The position numbers and the translations under genes were made by a program. Shown here in pieces: positions 34,113-43,017 of a stretch of 64,000 nucleotides of DNA. Position 1 is the stretch's first letter. The number at the start of each line of letters is the position of its first letter. This DNA is from Thermus neutrinimicus (GTDB lineage Bacteria; Deinococcota; Deinococci; Deinococcales; Thermaceae), in assembly GCF_022760955.1 (NCBI RefSeq), contig NZ_JAKTNU010000001.1:5507-69506 (forward strand), read 5' to 3'. The notes under the pieces are model-generated. The model was not told where the DNA came from. It was given only the letters and a program-made list of their open reading frames with translations, and ran no database searches.

Positions 34113-34556
34113 ATGCCAAGGATGAGGGAAAAGGAGAACTACCGGGCGCGGCTAAAGGCGGTGGGGCTCAGGCACACCCTGCCCCGGGAGCGGATCCTGA
34201 GCTACCTGGACCGCAAGAACGTCCACCCCACCCCCGAGGAGCTTTATAACGGCCTTAAAAAGCGGGGCTACGACATCGGCCTTTCCACCGTATACCTCAA
34301 CCTTCACGTCCTGCGGGAGCACGGCCTCATCTACGAGTTCCGCGACCCCAAGGGCCTCACCCGCTACGACGGCTACAACGAACCCCACGTGCACCTGGTC
34401 TGCACCTCCTGCGGGAAGGTGGAGGACCTCCTCTTGAAGAACCTGCCGGAGCTGGACCTCTCCCAGGCTCTAAAGGCCGCCAGCGAAAAGTCGGGCTGGG
34501 CTTTGGAGAACTTCCGGCTGGAGTTCCGGGGGCTTTGCCCAGGCTGCCAGGAGTAG
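34113..34556 (+). CDS. Fur/PerR family metalloregulator (second copy)
   Basis: 147 residues. DNA-binding domain with LRHTLPRERILSYLDRKNVHPTPEELY and STVYLNLHVLREHGLI, then the metal domain NEPHVHLVCTSCGKVEDLL. Structural zinc pairs are CTSC and CPGC. The arrangement is close to PerR-type peroxide sensors. It is distinct from the Fur protein at 27039, and unlike it has a normal -35/-10 promoter, leader and ribosome site. A strong terminator follows, so it is monocistronic. Confidence 0.9.
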   Translation: MPRMREKENYRARLKAVGLRHTLPRERILSYLDRKNVHPTPEELYNGLKKRGYDIGLSTVYLNLHVLREHGLIYEFRDPKGLTRYDGYNEPHVHLVCTSCGKVEDLLLKNLPELDLSQALKAASEKSGWALENFRLEFRGLCPGCQE

Positions 34557-34565
34557 GCTTTCCGG

Positions 34566-34603
34566 GAATCCCACCCTGCCCGGACGCAGGGTGGGATTCT
34601 TTT
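34566..34603 (+). terminator. Terminator between the Fur/PerR gene and pepA
   Basis: A 14-bp stem, GAATCCCACCCTGC (34566-34579) with GCAGGGTGGGATTC (34586-34599), is followed by TTTT. The stop codon of the convergent aminopeptidase gene overlaps the T-tract. Confidence 0.9.
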
Positions 34604-36011
34604 AGAGGGCTTCAGGTACCTCGGTCAGCCCCTGGGCTACCTTAAGAACCGTCCTCACCCCAAACCCCGTCCCCCCTTCGGGACCCAGGGCATGGGCCTT
34701 TTTGGCGAAGGCGGGCCCGGCGATGTCCAGGTGCACCAGGGGCACGGTCACAAACTCCGCCAGGAAAAGGGCCGCGGTGATGGCCCCGCCGCTTTTGTCT
34801 CCCACGTTTTTAAGGTCAGCCACGGGGCTTTTCAGCTTCTCCCGGTAGGCCTTCTCCAGGGGCAGGGGCCAGACCTTTTCCCCGGCCCTCCTGGCGGCCT
34901 CCTCCACCTGCTTCCCCCAGGTTTCCTCCGTGGCGAAGAGGGCGGCCACCTCCTCCCCCAAGGCCACCACCGCCGAGCCCGTGAGGGTGGAAAGCTCCAG
35001 GATCCGCCTGGCCCCCTGGCGCTCCGCATAGGCCAGGGCATCCGCCAGGGTGAGCCTCCCCTCGGCATCGGTGTTCATCACCTCCACCGTCTTCCCGGAA
35101 AGGGTCTTGAGCACGTCCCCAAGCCGGTAGGCCCGGCCCGAAACCATGTTCTCGCAGGCGGCGATGTAGCCCCTGATCTCCACGGGAAGGCCCAGGAGGG
35201 CGGCGCTCCTCATGGCCCCGAGGACCGCTGCTCCCCCTGCCATGTCCCCCTTCATGCTGGCCATGCCCTCCGTGGGCTTGAGGGAGTAACCCCCGGAGTC
35301 AAAGGTGAGCCCCTTGCCCACCAGATCCAGCCTCTCCCGGGCGCCTTCTGGGGCATAACGCAGGGCGATGAAGCGGGGCGGGTTCTCGGAACCTTGGGCC
35401 ACCGCCAGGAAAGCCCCCATGCCCAGGGCTTGGATGGCCTTTTCGTCCAGAACCTCCACCTCTATCCCCAAGGCCCTAAGGGAAAGGGCCGCCTCCGCCA
35501 GGGCCTCGGGGGTGAGGACATTGGGGGGCTCGTTCACCAGGTCCCGGGCCCAGTACACGCCTTCCGCCACCTTCCTGGCCCTTTCCAGCTCCTCGGGCCT
35601 GGCCCGGGAAAGCCAGATGGCCAGGGGCTTTTCCTCCCGGGAACCCTTGTAGCGGTCAAAGCGGTAAGCCCCCAGGAGAATCCCTTCCGCCAGGGGATAG
35701 GCCTCGAGGGCCTCCACCAGAACCTCGGGGAAGGACAGCTGGGAAAGAGCCTGGGCAAGCCTTCCCCCCGTAGCCCTCAGGTCCTCGTCCAGGCCAAAGA
35801 GGAGGAAATGCACCTCGAGGGTGGAAAGGAGCAGGCTCTCCCCCGCCTCCCCCTTGAACCCCGCCTGGGCCATGGTCCGCCGAATAGCCCCTCCCAGGCG
35901 GGCGTCCAAGGCCTCCCCTTGGGGGGTTAACTCCCCCTTCCTAACCCACACCACCCTCAAGGGAGCCTTCCCCTCCGCCAACGTGGCCTCGGTGGCATGC
36001 AAGGTGATCAC
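34602..36011 (-). CDS. Leucyl aminopeptidase, M17 family
   Basis: 469 residues from the GTG at 36011. The C-terminal catalytic domain has VGKGLTFDSGGYSLKP (metal Lys and Asp), MKGDMAGGAAVLGAM and the family signature NTDAEGRLTLADAL, so the two-metal site is intact. It removes N-terminal residues from peptides in the cytosol. Start choice: the frame continues to 36185, but TATCTT at 36018-36023, six bases before the GTG, supports a leaderless start. The ATG at 36035 is an alternative. Confidence 0.9.
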   Translation of the reverse strand: MITLHATEATLAEGKAPLRVVWVRKGELTPQGEALDARLGGAIRRTMAQAGFKGEAGESLLLSTLEVHFLLFGLDEDLRATGGRLAQALSQLSFPEVLVEALEAYPLAEGILLGAYRFDRYKGSREEKPLAIWLSRARPEELERARKVAEGVYWARDLVNEPPNVLTPEALAEAALSLRALGIEVEVLDEKAIQALGMGAFLAVAQGSENPPRFIALRYAPEGARERLDLVGKGLTFDSGGYSLKPTEGMASMKGDMAGGAAVLGAMRSAALLGLPVEIRGYIAACENMVSGRAYRLGDVLKTLSGKTVEVMNTDAEGRLTLADALAYAERQGARRILELSTLTGSAVVALGEEVAALFATEETWGKQVEEAARRAGEKVWPLPLEKAYREKLKSPVADLKNVGDKSGGAITAALFLAEFVTVPLVHLDIAGPAFAKKAHALGPEGGTGFGVRTVLKVAQGLTEVPEAL

Positions 36012-36017
36012 GCCTGG

Positions 36018-36023
36018 AAGATA
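36018..36023 (-). promoter_or_regulatory. TANNNT box (TATCTT) of the aminopeptidase gene
   Basis: It lies six bases before the GTG start at 36011, in the 39-base space shared with the divergent yqhQ-like gene. Confidence 0.4.
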
Positions 36024-36050
36024 CCACGCCCCCATGGCAGAATGGGAGGG

Positions 36051-36935
36051 ATGCGGCTTCTTTTGCTTGCCAAGCAGGTGGCCCTGGGGGGGGCGGCGGC
36101 CCTCGAGGGGGTGATGATGAAGGCCCCCTGGGCCTGGGCCCTGGCGGTGCGCCTTCCCAACGGCCAGATCCACGTGGAGCGCCACGAGGAGCCCGCCCTC
36201 AGCCAGCGCTACCCCTGGGCCAAGCTACCCCTGATCCGGGGGGTGGTGGCCCTCTGGGATGCCCTTTCCGTGAGCTACCGGGCCCTGGCCCGCAGCGCCG
36301 AGCTGGTGGGGGGGGAAGAGGAGATGCCCAAGGGGGCCCTGTGGGGCACGGTGGCCGTGAGCCTCCTCTTGGGCATCGCCCTCTTCATCGTGCTGCCCGG
36401 ATTTTTGGCCGGCCTTCTCCTGGATGCCGCCCGCCTTCCCCTCCTGTACAACCTCCTGGCCGGGCTCATCAAGGTGGGCATCCTGGTGGGCTACCTCCTC
36501 TTCATCGGGCGCATGCCGGAAATCCGGCGGTTTTTCATGTACCACGGGGCGGAGCACAAGGCCATCCACGCCTTTGAAAAGGGGCTTCCCCTCACGGTGG
36601 AAAACGTCATGGCCCAGCCCCGCTTCCACCCCCGGTGCGGCACCACCTTCATCGCCTTCGTCATCGTGGTCTCCATCCTGGTCTACAGCCTCATTCCCGC
36701 TCCGGAGGTGCTCTGGTGGCGGCTATTGGCCCGGGTCCTCTTCCTGCCGGTGGTGGCGGCCTTGGCCTTTGAGCTCCTCTACTTCTCCGCCCGGCATCAG
36801 GACCCCATTTCCCTGTTCTTAAGGGAGCTGGGCTTTCGCTTCCAGGCCCTCACCGTGGCCGAGCCCACCCCCGAGATGGTGGAGGTGGCCATAAGGAGCA
36901 CGGAAGCCGCTCTTGGCGAGCGGGTGGTGGCATGA
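36051..36935 (+). CDS. DUF1385 membrane protein, YqhQ-like
   Basis: 294 residues. The DUF1385 hallmark GGAAALEGVMMKAPWAWALAVR is followed by paired membrane helices and the conserved YHGAEHKAIHAFE and HPRCGTTFIAFVIVVS. Function is not established for this family (B. subtilis YqhQ). The start is not certain: a GGGAGG directly abuts the ATG at 36051, and an in-frame ATG lies at 36042. Its last codons overlap mnmA by 4 bases, so the two are coupled. Confidence 0.85.
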   Translation: MRLLLLAKQVALGGAAALEGVMMKAPWAWALAVRLPNGQIHVERHEEPALSQRYPWAKLPLIRGVVALWDALSVSYRALARSAELVGGEEEMPKGALWGTVAVSLLLGIALFIVLPGFLAGLLLDAARLPLLYNLLAGLIKVGILVGYLLFIGRMPEIRRFFMYHGAEHKAIHAFEKGLPLTVENVMAQPRFHPRCGTTFIAFVIVVSILVYSLIPAPEVLWWRLLARVLFLPVVAALAFELLYFSARHQDPISLFLRELGFRFQALTVAEPTPEMVEVAIRSTEAALGERVVA

Positions 36936-38053
36936 GGAAGAGGGTCTTGGTGGCCATGTCCGGGGGCGTGGACTCCTCCGTCTCCGCCTACCTCCTGAAG
37001 GAGGCGGGGTACGAGGTGGTGGGGGCCATGATGCGTTTCTGGCCCGAGGAGCCCCCCAGGCCCACCCTGGACATCCCCCACAAGGGGCGGGCCTGGGAAA
37101 GCTGCTGCACCCCCGAGGCCGCCTACGAGGCCCGCAGGGTGGCGGAGATCCTGGATATCCCCTTCTACCTTTTGGACTACCGGGAGACCTTTGAGGAGGA
37201 GATCATCCGGCCCTTCCTCGAGGACTACGCCAGGGGCCGCACCCCCAACCCCTGCGCCCGTTGCAACACCTTCGTGAAGTTCGGCGCCCTCCTCAAGCAG
37301 GCAAGGCGCCTGGGCCTGGACCATGTGGCCACCGGGCACTACGTGCGCCGGGAAGGGGAAAGCCTTCTTCGGGGAATAGACCCCTTGAAGGACCAGAGCT
37401 ACTTCCTTTGGGGCACCCCCAAGGAGGCCCTTCCCCACCTCCTCTTCCCCGTGGGGGGGATGACCAAGGCAGAGGTGCGGGCCGTGGCGGAAAGGGTGGG
37501 GCTTCCCACCGCCCAAAAGCCCGAGAGCCAGAACCTCTGCTTCGTGGCCGGGGACCTGAAGGAGTTCCTGAGGGAAAGGCTAAGGGTCCGCCCTGGCCCC
37601 GTGGTGGACGCCCTCACGGGGGAGGTGGTGGGGGAGCACCAGGGGGCAAGCCTCTACACCCTCGGCCAGCGAAAGGGCCTGGGCCTTTTCAAGCCCCACC
37701 TGGAGCGGTACGTGGTGGGCATAGACCCAGGGGCCAACGTGGTCTACGTGGGGCCAAGGGAGGCTGCTCTTTGGCTTGGGCTCGAGGCGGAGGAAGCCAA
37801 CCTCCTGGCCGAGCTTCCCGAAGAGGTGGAGGTGCAGGTGCGCTACCGCACCCCCCCCGTGAGGGCCAAGGTGGAGTCCCTAAACCCCTTGCGTCTCCGC
37901 TTCGCCACCCCGGTCTTCGCCGTGACCCCGGGGCAAAGCGCCGCCTTCTACCAGGGGGAGAGGCTTTTGGGTGGCGCGGTGATTCGCCAGGGGCTTTACA
38001 ACCTGGCGGGCCTCGAGGCGAGACCCCAAGCAAACGCCATGACCTTCTCCTGA
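36932..38053 (+). CDS. mnmA: tRNA-specific 2-thiouridylase MnmA
   Basis: 373 residues. It makes 2-thiouridine at position 34 of Lys, Glu and Gln tRNAs; tRNA-Lys and tRNA-Glu genes lie 7 kb away. PP-loop AMSGGVDSSVSAYLL, the catalytic Cys in NPCARCNTFVKF, the tRNA-binding KDQSYFLW and the second catalytic Cys in ESQNLCFVAGD are intact. A C-terminal beta-barrel completes the fold. Overlaps the YqhQ-like gene by 4 bases. Confidence 0.95.
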   Translation: MRKRVLVAMSGGVDSSVSAYLLKEAGYEVVGAMMRFWPEEPPRPTLDIPHKGRAWESCCTPEAAYEARRVAEILDIPFYLLDYRETFEEEIIRPFLEDYARGRTPNPCARCNTFVKFGALLKQARRLGLDHVATGHYVRREGESLLRGIDPLKDQSYFLWGTPKEALPHLLFPVGGMTKAEVRAVAERVGLPTAQKPESQNLCFVAGDLKEFLRERLRVRPGPVVDALTGEVVGEHQGASLYTLGQRKGLGLFKPHLERYVVGIDPGANVVYVGPREAALWLGLEAEEANLLAELPEEVEVQVRYRTPPVRAKVESLNPLRLRFATPVFAVTPGQSAAFYQGERLLGGAVIRQGLYNLAGLEARPQANAMTFS

Positions 38054-38088
38054 CAAAGGGCTGCCAAGCTACGGTTGGGAGGTTTAGG

Positions 38089-39168
38089 ATGCGACGGATT
38101 GGGATAGCGGTTTTTGGAGCTTTGGCACTTACGGCTTCGGCATGGGCGCAAGAAGCGATCACCCTGGTGGGGGCAGGGGCCACCTTTCCCTACCCCCTCA
38201 TGGCCAAGTACGGGGACGAGTACACCCGGCTCACCAGGGGCAAGGTGCGCATCAACTACCAGTCCATCGGCTCCGGTGGGGGTATTCGGCAGTTCCTGGA
38301 GCAAACGGTGCACTTCGGGGCCAGCGACGCCCCTTTGAGCGACGAGGTCTTGAAGGACGTGCGCACCCGTTTTAAGAGCAACGCCCTTAACATCGGCTAT
38401 GCCCTCGGGGCCGTGGTCCCCACGTACAACCTACCTGGGATTCGGGAAACCCTTCGGTTCACGGGCCCCGTCCTGGCGGACATCTACCTGGGCAAGATCA
38501 AAACCTGGAATGACCCTGCCCTGCAGGAGCTCAACCCCAACGTGAAGCTTCCTCCCCTACCCATCACCGTGGTGCACCGTTCCGACGGCTCCGGCACCAC
38601 CTACGTTTGGGTGGACTACCTTTCCAAGGTCTCCCCCGAGTGGGCCAGCAAGGTGGGGCGGGGTACCAGCGTCCAGTGGCCCGTGGGCGTGGGAGGTAAG
38701 GGCAACGAGGGCGTGGCCGGTGTGGTCAAACAGACCCCTGGGGCGATAGGCTACGTGGAGGTCACCTACGCCAAGCAGAACAACCTGAGCTACGGGGCTG
38801 TGAGGAACAAGGCGGGGCGGTTCATCCTGGCGGACCTGGCCAGCATCAAATCCGCCGCCAACGTGCCTCTTCCCGGGGACATGCGGGTCTCCCTCACCGA
38901 CACCACAGCTCCCGATGGCTACCCCATCGCCAGCTTCACCTACCTCCTCCTCTACGAAAACCTCTCCGCCAACAAGGCGGTGAAGAGCGAGGCGGAGGCC
39001 CGGGCCCTGGTGGAGTTCGTGAAGTGGATCCTCACCGAGGGACAGAGGTACAACGAGCCCCTCACCTACGGAGCCTTGGACTCTGTACCCCAACAGCGGG
39101 CCCTGAGCCTTCTCTCCCGGGTCACCTACGAGGGTAAGCCCATCGGCAAAGAGATCGTGGGGCGTTAG
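38089..39168 (+). CDS. pstS: Phosphate-binding protein PstS
   Basis: 359 residues. MRRIGIAVFGALALTASAWAQ is a Sec signal peptide. Phosphate-contact loops LVGAGATFPYPLM, SIGSGGGIRQF, GASDAPLS and HRSDGSGTTYVW are all present. The start is fixed by GGGAGG upstream; the frame is open much further but overlaps mnmA. The cluster order is pstS-pstC-pstA-pstB. A hairpin follows the stop. Confidence 0.95.
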   Translation: MRRIGIAVFGALALTASAWAQEAITLVGAGATFPYPLMAKYGDEYTRLTRGKVRINYQSIGSGGGIRQFLEQTVHFGASDAPLSDEVLKDVRTRFKSNALNIGYALGAVVPTYNLPGIRETLRFTGPVLADIYLGKIKTWNDPALQELNPNVKLPPLPITVVHRSDGSGTTYVWVDYLSKVSPEWASKVGRGTSVQWPVGVGGKGNEGVAGVVKQTPGAIGYVEVTYAKQNNLSYGAVRNKAGRFILADLASIKSAANVPLPGDMRVSLTDTTAPDGYPIASFTYLLLYENLSANKAVKSEAEARALVEFVKWILTEGQRYNEPLTYGALDSVPQQRALSLLSRVTYEGKPIGKEIVGR

Positions 39169-39182
39169 CAAGCCCTTCCCCT

Positions 39183-39210
39183 AGGGGTGGCCTTTTTCCA
39201 GGCCACCCCT
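39183..39210 (+). terminator. Intercistronic hairpin between pstS and pstC
   Basis: An 11-bp stem, AGGGGTGGCCT (39183-39193) with AGGCCACCCCT (39200-39210), and loop TTTTCC. There is no T-tract after it. It probably protects the pstS message or partly terminates, giving excess PstS over the membrane subunits. Confidence 0.7.
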
Positions 39211-39231
39211 TATCTTGAAAAGGGGTTGCCC

Positions 39232-40179
39232 ATGAAGCAGCTATACACCCATTTCGGCGACCGGATCTTCGCCTGGGCTCTCCTTCTCCTGGCCCTGGGC
39301 GTGGTGGTCTTGGCCGTGCTCATGGCCTACGAGCTCTACCAGGGGGGAAGCCTGGCCCTGAAGCGCTTTGGGCTTTTGCAGTTTGCCCTGGGTAAGGAGT
39401 GGGACCCGGTGATCCAGAAGTCCTTTGGGGCCTGGCCCTACATCCTCGGAACCATTCTCGTTAGCCTCTCTGCACTTTTCCTTTCCTTTTTCCCCGCCCT
39501 GGCTGCAGCCATCTTCGCCGCGGAGTACGCCCCCAGGTGGCTGGCCCAGATCATCAACTTCCTCCTGGACCTGATGGCGGCAGTGCCCAGCGTGGTCTAT
39601 GGGCTGTGGGGCATCTTTGTCCTCGCCCCATGGATTCGGGACCAGGTGCAGCTTCCCTTTTACATGTGGGCGGCCGAACATGCCCCGTGGCTTCTCCCCC
39701 TTTTGGGAGTGCCCACGGGATACGGGTTGATGACCGCGGTCTTGATCCTGGCCTCCATGATCATCCCCTTCACCGCCGCCTTGGCCCGGGATGCCATCGC
39801 CTTGGTGCCCAAGGAGCACCGGGAGGCGGCTTATGCCTTGGGGGCTACCCGCTGGGAGGTGATGCGCATGGCCATCCTTCCCCTGGCCCGAGGCGGAGTC
39901 ATCGCCGGGGCCTTCTTGGCCCTGGCCCGGGCGGTGGGGGAAACCATGGCGGTGACCATGGTCATCGGTAACTCTCACAAGCTCCCCTACACCCTCTTTG
40001 GCGGCGCCGCCACCATGCCCAGCGTGATCGCCAACGAGTTCACCGAAGCCGTGGAGGACCTGCACCTCTCCGCCCTGATCGCGGTGGGCTTCCTGCTCTT
40101 TTGGGTTTCCATGGCGGTGAACTTCGCTGCCGCCTACATCCTCAGGCGCCAGGAACGCCTGGTCAAGGGGGTGCTGTGA
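39232..40179 (+). CDS. pstC: Phosphate ABC transporter permease PstC
   Basis: 315 residues from MKQLYTHF, preceded by an AAGGGG ribosome site. Six helices with the long periplasmic loop typical of PstC and the ATPase-docking loop EAAYALGATRWEVMRMAILP. An in-frame ATG at 39187 lies inside the hairpin region and is rejected. Its stop overlaps the pstA ATG by one base. Confidence 0.94.
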   Translation: MKQLYTHFGDRIFAWALLLLALGVVVLAVLMAYELYQGGSLALKRFGLLQFALGKEWDPVIQKSFGAWPYILGTILVSLSALFLSFFPALAAAIFAAEYAPRWLAQIINFLLDLMAAVPSVVYGLWGIFVLAPWIRDQVQLPFYMWAAEHAPWLLPLLGVPTGYGLMTAVLILASMIIPFTAALARDAIALVPKEHREAAYALGATRWEVMRMAILPLARGGVIAGAFLALARAVGETMAVTMVIGNSHKLPYTLFGGAATMPSVIANEFTEAVEDLHLSALIAVGFLLFWVSMAVNFAAAYILRRQERLVKGVL

Positions 40180-41042
40180 TGGCTTTTGTTGAAAGAACCC
40201 TGGAAAGGGACCTAGCCCTAAGGCGCCGTTACCGCAAGGAGCGTTTCATGATGGGGCTGGTGGCCCTGGGGACCGGGCTGGCATTCCTTATCCTCTTTTT
40301 AGTGCTGGCCTATGCCCTAGCCCAGGGGGCCAGCGCCTTGAACCTGGATTTCTTCCTCAAGGACATGCGTCCCCCAGGGGAAACCGGGGGAGGCCTCCGG
40401 CAAGCCATCGTGGGAACCCTAATTGTGGACGGGCTTGGGCTTCTCATCGCCTTGCCCTTCGGCCTAGCCGCCGGGATCCTCCTGGCGGAGTACCCTGATC
40501 ATCCGGTGAACCCTTACCTCCGCCTCCTCTCCGACACCTTAAACGGCATGCCCGCCATCCTCTTCGGACTCCTGGCGTTTATCCTCATCGTTAAGCCAAT
40601 GGGAGGCTTCTCGGGCCTCTCGGGGGCTTTCGCCCTGGGTTTCCTCATGATCCCCATCCTGGCCCGGAGCACCGAGGGGGTGCTCAGCCTGGTACCCAAG
40701 GAGATCCGGGAGGCGGGATTGGCCTTGGGGCTTCCCCGCTGGCGGGTCATCCTCTCCTTGGTCCTGCCCACCGCCCGGGCCGGGATCATCACCGGGGTCC
40801 TCTTGGCCTTTGCCCGGGCGGCAGGGGAGGCGGCGCCCCTCCTCTTTACCGCCTTCGGGAGCCCCCTCTTGGAGCTCAACCCCCTCAAACCCATGGACAC
40901 CCTTCCTCTGCGCCTCTTCGCCTTCGCCATCAGCCCCTACGAGGACTGGCACCGCCAGGCCTGGGCTGCGGGGCTGGTGCTTTTTGCGCTCATCACCCTG
41001 ACGAGCCTGCTGGCCCGGTGGGCCTCGAGGAGGAGGTTCTAG
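40179..41042 (+). CDS. pstA: Phosphate ABC transporter permease PstA
   Basis: 287 residues, six helices, coupled to pstC by TGATG. The docking loop EAGLALGLPRWRVILSLVLP and RAAGEAAPLLFTAFG are typical of PstA. The next gene starts immediately after the stop. Confidence 0.94.
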   Translation: MAFVERTLERDLALRRRYRKERFMMGLVALGTGLAFLILFLVLAYALAQGASALNLDFFLKDMRPPGETGGGLRQAIVGTLIVDGLGLLIALPFGLAAGILLAEYPDHPVNPYLRLLSDTLNGMPAILFGLLAFILIVKPMGGFSGLSGAFALGFLMIPILARSTEGVLSLVPKEIREAGLALGLPRWRVILSLVLPTARAGIITGVLLAFARAAGEAAPLLFTAFGSPLLELNPLKPMDTLPLRLFAFAISPYEDWHRQAWAAGLVLFALITLTSLLARWASRRRF

Positions 41043-41834
41043 ATGCTATCGGAAGCCAAGGAAGCCGTGAGCGTGCACATGGAATCCAAGGGCTTGGTGG
41101 TCCGCTACGGGAACCGGGTGGGCGTGGGGATCGGGGGCGGGGTAAACCTCCCCATCTACCGCCACCGGATCACCGCCCTCATCGGCCCCTCCGGATGCGG
41201 GAAGACCACCTTCCTGAGGGCCCTTAACCGCATGCACGACCTCACCCCCATCGCCCGGGTTGAAGGCGAGGTTCTCCTGGACGGGGAAAACATCTACGCT
41301 CCCGGCGTGGACCCGGTTTTGGTGCGGAGGCGGGTGGGCATGGTCTTTCAAAAGCCCACCGCCTTTCCCACCATGTCCATCTACGATAACGTGGCAGCGG
41401 GACTTAAGCTGGTGGGCATAAAGGACAAGCGTCGCCTGGACGAGGCGGTGGAAAGGGCCTTGCGCGGCGCCGCCTTATGGGACGAGGTGAAGGATCGCCT
41501 GCGCACCCCTGCTAGCGGTCTTTCCGGGGGGCAGCAACAGCGGCTCACCATCGCCCGGGCCCTGGCAGTGGAACCGGAGGTACTCCTCATGGACGAGCCC
41601 ACCGCCAGCCTTGACCCCATCTCCACCCAGGCCATAGAGGATCTTCTCCTCTCCCTAAAGGAGCAGGTGACCATCGTCATCGTGACCCACAACATGCAAC
41701 AGGCAGGCCGGGTTTCCGATTACACCGCCTTCTTCCTCAACGGGGAGATGGTGGAGTTCGGCCCCACGGAGACCCTCTTCACCAAACCCAAGGACCCCCG
41801 CACCGAGGCCTACATCACCGGCCGCTTCGGATAA
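41043..41834 (+). CDS. pstB: Phosphate ABC transporter ATPase PstB
   Basis: 263 residues. Walker [11 protein letters not shown]-loop in VFQKPTAFP, signature LSGGQQQR, Walker [13 protein letters not shown] and switch His in VTHN. This is the only transporter ATPase in the window. No phoU or two-component genes are adjacent. Confidence 0.96.
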   Translation: MLSEAKEAVSVHMESKGLVVRYGNRVGVGIGGGVNLPIYRHRITALIGPSGCGKTTFLRALNRMHDLTPIARVEGEVLLDGENIYAPGVDPVLVRRRVGMVFQKPTAFPTMSIYDNVAAGLKLVGIKDKRRLDEAVERALRGAALWDEVKDRLRTPASGLSGGQQQRLTIARALAVEPEVLLMDEPTASLDPISTQAIEDLLLSLKEQVTIVIVTHNMQQAGRVSDYTAFFLNGEMVEFGPTETLFTKPKDPRTEAYITGRFG

Positions 41835-41844
41835 ACTCTAGGGC

Positions 41845-43017
41845 ATGTCCCCTGTAGGCCTCCTCTTCCTGACCCTTTTCAACAGCATCCTGGGGCTTTC
41901 CATCCTCTTCCCCATCCTGGGGCCCTTGGGCCGGGAGCTGGGGCTCACCGAGGTCCAGGTGGGCCTTTTTTCCACCGGCTACGCCCTCATGCAGTTCCTC
42001 CTCTCACCCCTCTGGGGAAGGCTGAGCGAGAAGGGTAGGAAGCCCGTCCTCCTCCTGGGCATCCTGGGTTTTGCCGTGAGCTTCCTCCTCTTTGGCCTCT
42101 TCGCCCTCTTGGGCCAAAGGGGCCTGGTTCCCGCGGGCTTCCTCTTCCCCCTCCTCCTCCTGGCCCGGCTTCTGGGGGGGGCCTTCAGCTCCGCCACCCT
42201 ACCCACCGCCCAGGCCTACGTGGCCGATATCACCGGGCGGGAACAGCGCACCGCGGGCATGGCCCTCTTGGGGGCCGCCTTCGGCCTGGCGGTCATCCTG
42301 GGTCCTGCCTTGGGGGCAGGGCTTGCCGCGGGGTTTGGCCTCCTGGCCCCGGTGTTCTTCTCCGCCGGTATCGCCTTCCTCAACGCCCTCTTCGTGGCCC
42401 TGGTCCTGCCGGAATCCAGGCCCCAAGGAGCCCAGGAAACAGGGCGGCTCTCCCCTTGGGATGGACGGGTGTTTCCCCTCCTCCTCCTGGGGTTTTCCCT
42501 GAACCTCTCCGGGGTGGCCCTCGAGCAGACGGTCGCCTTCTACTTCCAAGACCGCCTCGGGCTTTCGGGGGTGGAAACCGCCAGGAGCGTGGGGCTTGCC
42601 CTGGTCCTTTACGGCCTTGTGGCGGTCTTCATCCAGGGCTTTCTGGTGCGGCGCTTCTCCTGGCCGCCCCGAACCCTCCTCCTCCTTGGACTACCCGTGG
42701 GCATCCTGGGCTTTCTCCTTTTGGTGGTGGCCCAGGGCTTTCCCCTTTTGGCCTTGGGCCTCGCCCTGCAAGGGGCAGGGACGGCCCTGGCAGGGCCGGG
42801 GGTCACCGCCGCCCTCTCCCTGGCCGTGGGGGAAGGGGAGCAAGGCCTGGTGGCGGGCCTCAATGCCTCCGCCCAGGCCCTGGGCAGGATGCTTGGACCC
42901 ATTCTGGGTACCGGCCTGTACCGCATCTTCCCTGAGGCCCCCTACCTCCTGGGGGCCACCCTCCTCCTGGTGGCCCTCCTCGCCCTTCCCTTCCTCTTGC
43001 GCCGGGCAAGGATCTAG
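41845..43017 (+). CDS. MFS drug-exporter-like transporter
   Basis: 390 residues, 12 helices, with the helix 2-3 motif GRLSEKGRKPVLLLG and the exporter motif C-like segment GAAFGLAVILGPALGAGLA, as in TetA/Bcr-type exporters. Substrate unknown. The ATG has TAAACT seven bases upstream (41832-41837), so it may be transcribed separately from pstB. recF starts at the base after its stop. Confidence 0.85.
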   Translation: MSPVGLLFLTLFNSILGLSILFPILGPLGRELGLTEVQVGLFSTGYALMQFLLSPLWGRLSEKGRKPVLLLGILGFAVSFLLFGLFALLGQRGLVPAGFLFPLLLLARLLGGAFSSATLPTAQAYVADITGREQRTAGMALLGAAFGLAVILGPALGAGLAAGFGLLAPVFFSAGIAFLNALFVALVLPESRPQGAQETGRLSPWDGRVFPLLLLGFSLNLSGVALEQTVAFYFQDRLGLSGVETARSVGLALVLYGLVAVFIQGFLVRRFSWPPRTLLLLGLPVGILGFLLLVVAQGFPLLALGLALQGAGTALAGPGVTAALSLAVGEGEQGLVAGLNASAQALGRMLGPILGTGLYRIFPEAPYLLGATLLLVALLALPFLLRRARI

